DNA of 29,487 nt from Bacteroidota bacterium (GTDB lineage: Bacteria; Bacteroidota; Bacteroidia; Cytophagales; Cytophagaceae), in NCBI GenBank assembly GCA_023391415.1, contig JAEWAY010000017.1:1-29487 (forward strand). Reading direction: 5' to 3'. Positions 26,101 through 29,487 of this stretch are shown here, one piece after another. Numbering within the stretch: the stretch's first letter is position 1; each line of letters starts with the position of its first letter. The notes beneath the pieces were generated by a model. That model was not told the DNA's origin. It made no database searches and saw only the letters and a program-made list of their open reading frames with translations. Position numbers and translations under genes: made by a program.

Positions 26101-29100
26101 GACAGACGTACAGAGTCGCCAAAGCACAGATTAGGCGAACCGGAATAACTAATAACCGGAGCCGCGGGCGCGGGTATCACATTGACCTGGATAAACACTG
26201 TATCCGTCATGGAGCATCCCGCTCCGTTGTCGGCGACAACACGATACGTTGTATTTACTGTCGGACTTACTGTAAGCCGGTTGGACACCACACCGGTATT
26301 CCAGACAAACCGTTGTGCCAGTCCCTCCGCGGAAAGTGTAAGACGATTGCCCGCGCATATGGTGGTATCCGGGCTGTGTTCAAGAATCCGCGGACGAGGT
26401 ACTACATTAATGGTAATACTGTCTGAATAGGTACAACCCGCGGTATTTTCCATGGTTACTCTATAGGTAGTCAGCGCGGAAGGGTTCACCTTCAATGGCT
26501 GATTAACAGCACCCGCTTCCCAGGTCCACTCCGAGGCGTTAACTACCTGCAACGTCACCGTATCACCAAGACAAACGGCAGTTGCAGGTTTTGCTTCCAC
26601 AACTGGCTTAGCCGGATTGGTGACACGGAATACGTCAGACACCGCGCTACATCCGGACGCGTTCGTATGACGCACTGTATAATTGCCTGTTCTGGAAACA
26701 TAACGGCTTGCTCCGGTCAGATTATCCGACCAACGAATATTTGATTCTATACTGGAAGTCAGCAATATGGAATCACCAGGACACAAAGCGGTATTTCCCG
26801 CCGCGCTGATCACCGGCTTTTCCGGCAGGCTCAGTACCTGCACCCGTACTGTATCATTTTTAACACAGCCGTTCGCGTTGATAATCCTGACACTATATAT
26901 AGTATTTACTGTCGGAGCTACCTGTATCTGCGCTGAAGCTGATCCTGTACTCCACAAATAACTGCTGCCACCACCAGCTACAAGGCGCAGATTGCTTCCC
27001 TGGCAAACTGTGGAATCTCTGAAATTAAGCGAAGTGACCATAGCGGCGTGACTGCGGACAATCACAGAAAGCGTGTCATTCGCGTTGTTCTGATCAGCTT
27101 CCAGATTACTGATGACTTCTACGCGGTATTCACCGTTCACGGATAAGTCGACAGGCTTGCTGAATGTAAAGTTTCGCGACGCCCCCGGCCCAATCGACAC
27201 TTTTACTGTATCCTTTTCCCACTCACCATTATTCACCCGATAGGCGACTTCAAATCCCGCCTGAGGCATACTTCCAAAATTACGTACAGCAACAGTTACA
27301 TTAAGCGGCTCATTGTACCCACAACCACTCAGCGGACTGACGACCGAGGCGATACCCACATCATTGCCTAAGCCGGAAAACTCATCCGCTCCGATATCAG
27401 GAGTCGACGGATGTCTCGGATCACCATCGATATCGGTGGTAATACCGGCAACAGGCCGGGCCGCCCCGTTGAGCGCTTCCTGACGAACGTGCAGATCGTC
27501 ATCCGCGGTAAACAGAGGATCTACAGACAATGACTGCGCGTCCTGACTGCTCGCGATTCTCCAGGCTGTAAGGTTCGCGCGTTCGCTACCCCAGTAGCCA
27601 AGTTGACTTCCTGTACTAAACAGGTTATTATAATTACTTTCTTCTACCGCCCCGACGGAGCCGATATTGACAGCATAACCACCTCCGCTATTGGCAAAAA
27701 TATTATTGACAAAACGATTACCCGCGCCGCCGCCGCTTACCGCCAGCGCGTTGCTTCCGCTGTGTCCGCTTATACAATGTACACTATTGTAATATACGCG
27801 CTGATAGTTCGATGCTGAAAGCTGAATTCCCGAAACCTGCGCTGAACCTGTCAGCACGATAAAGTTATTGACCACCTGTCCCGGAGCAGAAGCGGTTCCC
27901 TGGACATTGGCAAGCATGATACCATAACGTCCTGTAGACAAGTGAATATGATTTTTAAGAACGCGCGTATCGTTTTCGCACTGTGACAGATAAACCGCGG
28001 TATAATCCGAACGGCTTCCGGCAGCGACAAAACGGTTGGATTCTATTATACTCTGTCCGCCATACTGCAGCAATATGGCCCGGTATGACTGACCGGCAAA
28101 TTCATTGCCCTGAACCAGCACCCCGGTTTCATAACCATTGGAGTTTCCGGAAAGGTTAATACCGTAGCTACCTCCTTTTATCAGGTTGCCGATGAAACGT
28201 GTATCTGAATCTATATCAGCCCCTGAGTAAATAACTGACTGGCCGGCTGCCGTTCCCGCGCTGGCATAACCCTCAATACTATTATTAAGGAACTGGTTAC
28301 CCCGCGCCCCGCTTTGCAACAGAACGGCGACCGCGTTGGTCGTACCGGTCGCCCGTATAGTCATTTTCTCAAACGTCATATAATCCGCTCCGTCCAAAGC
28401 CAGTGTATAGTTGCTGGCAGACGCGGCCGATTGATACGTCAGCACAACCGAGGCGCTGTCTCCGGTAGCGGAACGATAGCTTACCGTATTGGTGGCAGAG
28501 CTCCCGACAATCTGAGGAATACGAATCTGTTCATTGTACTCCCCACTGGCTACCGTAAAGATAACCGGTCCCGCGACTCCTCCCATCACAAGGTTATGGA
28601 CTGTTTCTTCAAAACTTGTGAACGTATCGGATGGATCTTGCCCCAAGGTATATTCCCCCTTCAAGGCCACATACAGATCATCCACCCGGATGGTGTCATT
28701 ACCATTGCTTTCATCGATCAGGCCGTTGGGACTGCTCACCCAGGCACGAATGCTATAGGCTGTATTGATGGCAAAATCCGCGGTTCCGATTTCAACCGCT
28801 TTCGTCTTACCTTCATCAAGTGTACCCTGCCATTCGAAAGCGGGCTGAAGCTGTCCGTTTATTTCCCAGTTGATCGTGACATTTTGCAAACTGTTGCCGG
28901 CATTGTTAACCAGCGTAACAAGTACCGGATGATTGCCGGCTACAAATGGCTTCGCGGGAGCAATTACCTGGAGCAGCCCCGCGTCAGCCAGAGCCGTACC
29001 AAACTCATCCGCGCCGATATCCGGTGTATGAATATCCCTGCTTTGCCCGTCGATATCGACTGTTACTTCAGGCACCGCGATTCCGGCCGCGTTTAGCGAT

Positions 29101-29487
29101 ACATTGCCAACATGCAAATCAGTCTCGGAAGTGTATAGCGGATCCGCTGAAATAGAATGCTGATCCCAGGCGCCGGACGATTGCCAGGCGGAAAGATTTG
29201 CTCTGTTTCCACTGAAAAAGCCTATGCTGGTACCTGTTGTATATAGGTTGTTGTAATCCGAATTCAGGCTACCCGCCGAGTTATATACCGCGTAGCCACC
29301 CGCCGTATTCGAAAATATATTGTTCCTCAACGATACAAAGGCGCCAGAGCCATGAGTGATCTCCATGGCCCGGGAACCCGTACCACCCTGATAGACATGA
29401 ATATTATTGTGGTAAATATTAAGATACGTGTCATAGTAGCTATAAAGACCCGTCACATTGCCGCTACCGCCGACGCTGATAAAGTTG
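17148..29487 (-). CDS. Giant multidomain T9SS-secreted surface protein, 5' end outside the window
   Basis: The frame is open to the window edge (4112 residues visible); the GTG at 29454-29456 is internal because beta-helix codons continue before it. Order, by approximate nucleotide position: parallel beta-helix with a DIGADEF end motif (29487-29000), a CARDB-like domain (28990-28680), a second beta-helix with the same end motif (28650-27380) and another CARDB-like domain (27370-27060). Six Ig-like domains with paired Cys follow (27060-25740), then FN3 (25740-25460) and seven CARDB domains (25460-22690). Next come a pre-peptidase-type domain (22680-22340), an unassigned beta-rich part and a GNYLWEINDANG domain (21450-21050). 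Then follow 14 thrombospondin type 3 repeats (21044-19664), a Cys-rich segment (19660-19330), a DUF7619-like domain (19350-18790), an FN3/Ig-like part, cadherin-like domains (18480-17880), one Ig-like domain and a T9SS type A sorting tail (17380-17148). It probably acts as an adhesin or matrix protein; no catalytic domain is evident. Confidence 0.93.
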   Translation of the reverse strand, partial: NFISVGGSGNVTGLYSYYDTYLNIYHNNIHVYQGGTGSRAMEITHGSGAFVSLRNNIFSNTAGGYAVYNSAGSLNSDYNNLYTTGTSIGFFSGNRANLSAWQSSGAWDQHSISADPLYTSETDLHVGNVSLNAAGIAVPEVTVDIDGQSRDIHTPDIGADEFGTALADAGLLQVIAPAKPFVAGNHPVLVTLVNNAGNSLQNVTINWEINGQLQPAFEWQGTLDEGKTKAVEIGTADFAINTAYSIRAWVSSPNGLIDESNGNDTIRVDDLYVALKGEYTLGQDPSDTFTSFEETVHNLVMGGVAGPVIFTVASGEYNEQIRIPQIVGSSATNTVSYRSATGDSASVVLTYQSAASASNYTLALDGADYMTFEKMTIRATGTTNAVAVLLQSGARGNQFLNNSIEGYASAGTAAGQSVIYSGADIDSDTRFIGNLIKGGSYGINLSGNSNGYETGVLVQGNEFAGQSYRAILLQYGGQSIIESNRFVAAGSRSDYTAVYLSQCENDTRVLKNHIHLSTGRYGIMLANVQGTASAPGQVVNNFIVLTGSAQVSGIQLSASNYQRVYYNSVHCISGHSGSNALAVSGGGAGNRFVNNIFANSGGGYAVNIGSVGAVEESNYNNLFSTGSQLGYWGSERANLTAWRIASSQDAQSLSVDPLFTADDDLHVRQEALNGAARPVAGITTDIDGDPRHPSTPDIGADEFSGLGNDVGIASVVSPLSGCGYNEPLNVTVAVRNFGSMPQAGFEVAYRVNNGEWEKDTVKVSIGPGASRNFTFSKPVDLSVNGEYRVEVISNLEADQNNANDTLSVIVRSHAAMVTSLNFRDSTVCQGSNLRLVAGGGSSYLWSTGSASAQIQVAPTVNTIYSVRIINANGCVKNDTVRVQVLSLPEKPVISAAGNTALCPGDSILLTSSIESNIRWSDNLTGASRYVSRTGNYTVRHTNASGCSAVSDVFRVTNPAKPVVEAKPATAVCLGDTVTLQVVNASEWTWEAGAVNQPLKVNPSALTTYRVTMENTAGCTYSDSITINVVPRPRILEHSPDTTICAGNRLTLSAEGLAQRFVWNTGVVSNRLTVSPTVNTTYRVVADNGAGCSMTDTVFIQVNVIPAPAAPVISYSGSPNLCFGDSVRLSSDRSENIVWSEGSQASSIWVSEKGNYTVTYRDARGCESVSAPVSIQIENKPSVQAVGSRTLCRGDEAELRAVNAQSVVWSTGAVSSAIRVSPVDTTIYYADLRSSLGCSFRDSLTISVIDPVPPMVVSDVVPENQTLNLTQPFSISWRPGGNSGLYDLYIWPDTAERPANPRVANTSSIRHEIKDLDYGKNYSWQVVSKNSCYSTESPVYAFHVRELPDLIVENVQIPVIAYSAGDLSVNWDVRNIGKGSTISENWDETVYLSLDTLYDSNDIKLGTVKRLNFLVPGQGYTNYGTFKLPKTVFGDYYVLIRVERPVNGLIESSTTNNIGYAYPLHVSIPATPDLQIVSVAAPAVVFGGDTITVTYGVKNIGNAEAKGKKVTDRTSQSGMTCPNLEHTVWKDELSIGQDPVYSPGTVHVLEDKTIGFRKERFSSDRCYLPGGNAAAVSTQWYNTPDYFSPDSVYYKTFRVKIPHDFYGDYYLHVRTDADRDIDNELFTSNNRSEPKAIQVYLNPPPNLVVKAVSMPAEMQSGQTVPVRWTVRNDGANAPVENAWIDRIYISRLDTFNQQASVEIGYKVRTGGSALKAGDTYSEELNLKIPDGISGQFYLYVYTDASRQVFEYTYEKDNILRGAEPSVIRLAAYPDLVIRNIEHIPQEVTQGDTLSLSWLTYNAGDTTIAQAWSDSYGLVRDTNQARLSTFARHFSAVDSVLISNPAGLGARSGYTNDSKLSLPLHIHGTYYLRINSDNTRKVYEHDKEENNLSHKAIHIRPVYSDLAISCGNVPPVMYAGDQLMIDFQVRNIGEGFTGTLLWEDRLVLSKDSVYSADDVSLHSSRRNGILYPASGYSGQFRINLANTLSGTYYLIARTGSYLNPSTRKVEILPVNDTAQKNNYYAVPVEIRIPETPDLVIDSIIVPDVVLAGERVQATLVIRNAGVATAVSGWSFKTELAANPNGAVLNGLTGSRVLQTIAPGATINTTVSITIPANLTGNYYLRAVADYLNSVFEYNGEDNNSYAKLIRINPVEASDLVVRQVVIPEKTIPGKEITVSYQLHNQGSGRAVGQIRDDAYFSKDQSLIETNDYLLRARDHYLDLKPGESVSREITYQMPGVMPGDYFGMARTNTTHSIPETNLGNNTGVSESTVSASIPVIHTGEPVKSPLDYRERLYYQVDVGENLDMIVYLKSNRSSGNNQIYIAYDRVPGPDDYDYIYKDEGVPNQTILIPETKAGTYYLLITTPESYYGQQEITLLAEALPFSILNARASVLGQGVVSNEVQGAGFRTGIALYLEHPVTKALVADAVVTSFKSSMELGLRWNLSNTEEGVYNLVARNANGEIVRLEAGIQVEKPTSPEVVYGTIAPASLRVGTVGTWKFTLKSVANVDIPYLEVALYAPAEDQVQRFRTSPNLKKMSDRYPEEYRDQVEIDDFSEYYMTGGEDLDIGNLQVAELLARDVKPGEILEAEISIRATRYSSYPVGYLKVRPLTRKQFIENELDVIEETRKGALLQPQFADASNLVLLNDSAAFATTMLRNNYIETGLLDEEGLEGRYDFSPGNSPGTAEYPSIVFHGNGNYLWEINDANGQAGNDPGWDLLRTTNTLVINANAGRPFTIKVTSLNPDNAAGSVANWDPMRAHNWPIAIADKGITGFNVAAFTLDLSDFRQHNSVFGDFNLELSGANTLMLSYVPLEDADGDGTPNVLDKCPLDPKKIEPGTCGCGKDDDADADGDGTPDCLDKCPADPNKTEPGDCGCGVADTDSDGDGVADCKDRCPDDPAKTAPGACGCGVADADTDGDGTPDCRDRCPNDPNKTEPGACGCGVADKDSDGDGVPDCKDGCPRNPSKTTPGICGCDSMDADSDGDGVVDCLDACPTDRNKVSPGICGCNVADTDSDGDGVYDCQPDACPTDPAKTDPGICGCGVPDIDSDGDGTPDCIDPCPFDPNKTQPGICGCGTPDTDSDGDGVADCYDQCPDDPNKTEPGSCGCGTPDKDSDGDGTPDCFDNCPENSGKTEPGVCGCDTPDNDSDGDGTLDCNDGCPSDPNKTDPGQCGCGVEDKDTDGDGTPDCQDRCPYDPQKTEPGKCGCYLPDDDSDGDGTPDYCLDKCPNDPEKTSEGACGCGNPDEDSDGDGTPDCNDQCPNDPKKIFRGYCGCNKTEVECLERCGSPIPTPNCGGGPGMGNCCTITNVACKLLVGRKMCQKRCLGVALACMLRVPPGPWTAVAGGACAAACWYACDQGRMDLACDAVSDVICVPVYASCDPNEILGPIGYGEAAWVGKHEQLPYVIFFENDPELATAPAQRVEITQKLDSLVNPLSLRLGSFGFGPYVFEVPDNVANYTATLDLTDSLGILLQITAGVDIVREEAFWLLQSIDPLTGLPPQDPMKGFLAINDSTGIGQGYVSYSILPDPGVVTGDVIQAEASIVFDDNAAIITNTWINTIDADHPLSWLEDLPAMTYDTTFTVSWSGSDVGSGIAAYQLFVSENGGPFVVHYSDSLAGTDYVSATSIEFAGKRGGTYAFYTQAIDSTGNIEPLKTSAQEVHIVNENNTAPMFTLSDSEISGDEDFEETVVVYVIPGEIPEAEREQVVRYSIEPEVSDLVNIVFDNHTGELQISSVKDRFGVQEFVIIADDGQAFNNLHSESLTVTVLPVNDAPEYAGELADQWLTVDEAFSFTIPSGTFTDADPDDLLTYTLSMEDGSGLPAWLVFDPAGPTLSGMPEEARALVLRMTATDVSGTSASGTFTLTVTDGSVQAILYAEATAICEGVEVSFQVQPAREMTEPAYTWFINDRIVEGAADALFTTSGIREGDRVSALVSEAANPLRAGKTEVVMMTVYENPVPEVSVDGLVLAASEAESYQWYLNSLPLEYYQQAITVTEDGIYQVEVSDSNGCTGKSENVEMLITGLSDQMSDFGIGVYPNPNNGLFRIDLGENASDRISVRIVDIKGVTIYTTTYRGDHGQLLEMDIRSAPSGVYWMVINLNGKNYARKIRKE
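19664..21044 (-). repeat. Fourteen tandem thrombospondin type 3 repeats, about 99 bp each
   Basis: Each unit encodes about 32-34 residues: D-x-D-[ST]-D-G-D-G-[TV]-x-D-C-x-D-x-C-P-x-D-P-x-K-x-x-P-G-x-C-G-C. The Asp-rich half is a calcium-binding TSP3 loop; the other half has four Cys that probably pair within or between units. The first unit lacks the DC cysteine (N-V-L-D), and two units carry one extra residue near it. DNA identity between units is imperfect, so this is an old array. It forms a rigid, calcium-stabilised stalk between the CARDB-rich part and the C-terminal domains of the giant protein. Confidence 0.92.

Noticed and set aside
29454..29456. GTG as the true start of the giant protein
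   Set aside because: Ten further in-frame codons before it encode NFISVGGSGN-type beta-helix sequence and no stop intervenes, so the gene continues beyond the window.
1..29487. Second attachment site (copy of the tRNA-Glu 3' end)
   Set aside because: I looked for another GGTTCGATTCCCCT-type sequence in the window and saw none, so the right end of any element is outside or lost.

Overview
The window looks like a chromosomal segment of a Bacteroidota bacterium, probably of the Cytophagales/Sphingobacteriales type. The evidence is two exported proteins ending in type IX secretion (T9SS) type A sorting domains, a tRNA-Glu gene without an encoded CCA, Bacteroidota-style protein families (Ig-like, CARDB, FG-GAP, AlkC-like, MgtC) and near absence of Shine-Dalgarno sequences. 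I cannot name the genus. Most of the window is moderately GC-rich, but about 80-3180 is clearly AT-rich.

Region 1 (1-6.2 kb) is an accessory region next to the 3' half of tRNA-Glu(TTC). A 5' stub of a Bacteroidota tyrosine integrase lies just behind the tRNA. A leftward gene train follows, read from right to left: an exported transglutaminase-like protein; a paralogue of it carrying an Rhs-associated core and an unrelated C-terminal domain; then two small overlapping membrane-anchored proteins, a TonB-C-like exported protein and a MORN-repeat exported protein. Base composition switches from GC-rich to AT-rich inside the second protein, at its Rhs core. This fits a polymorphic toxin whose tip and downstream immunity genes were exchanged as a cassette, and it is my best candidate for an undescribed system.

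Region 2 (6.2-13.0 kb) is mostly ordinary: an unrecognised protein divergent from an XRE regulator, a VOC/glyoxalase protein, an MgtC/SapB membrane protein, an RhlE-like DEAD-box helicase followed by a cold-shock protein, a Crp/Fnr regulator, a SugE-type SMR exporter and an AlkC-like DNA glycosylase with a C-terminal Ig-like domain.

Region 3 (13.0-14.0 kb) is a small gene graveyard: a frameshifted DUF4272-like gene, a DUF2147-like fragment and a frameshifted Cys-containing gene, bounded on the right by a 13-bp inverted repeat.

Region 4 (14.0-29.5 kb) carries, all leftward, a seven-bladed FG-GAP propeller protein with a T9SS tail, an LLM-class flavin oxidoreductase, and one giant gene open to the window edge (at least 4112 residues). 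The giant protein combines beta-helices, CARDB-like, Ig-like, FN3, pre-peptidase-like, thrombospondin type 3 (14 tandem repeats), DUF7619-like and cadherin-like domains with a T9SS tail, so it is probably a secreted or surface-attached adhesin or matrix protein.
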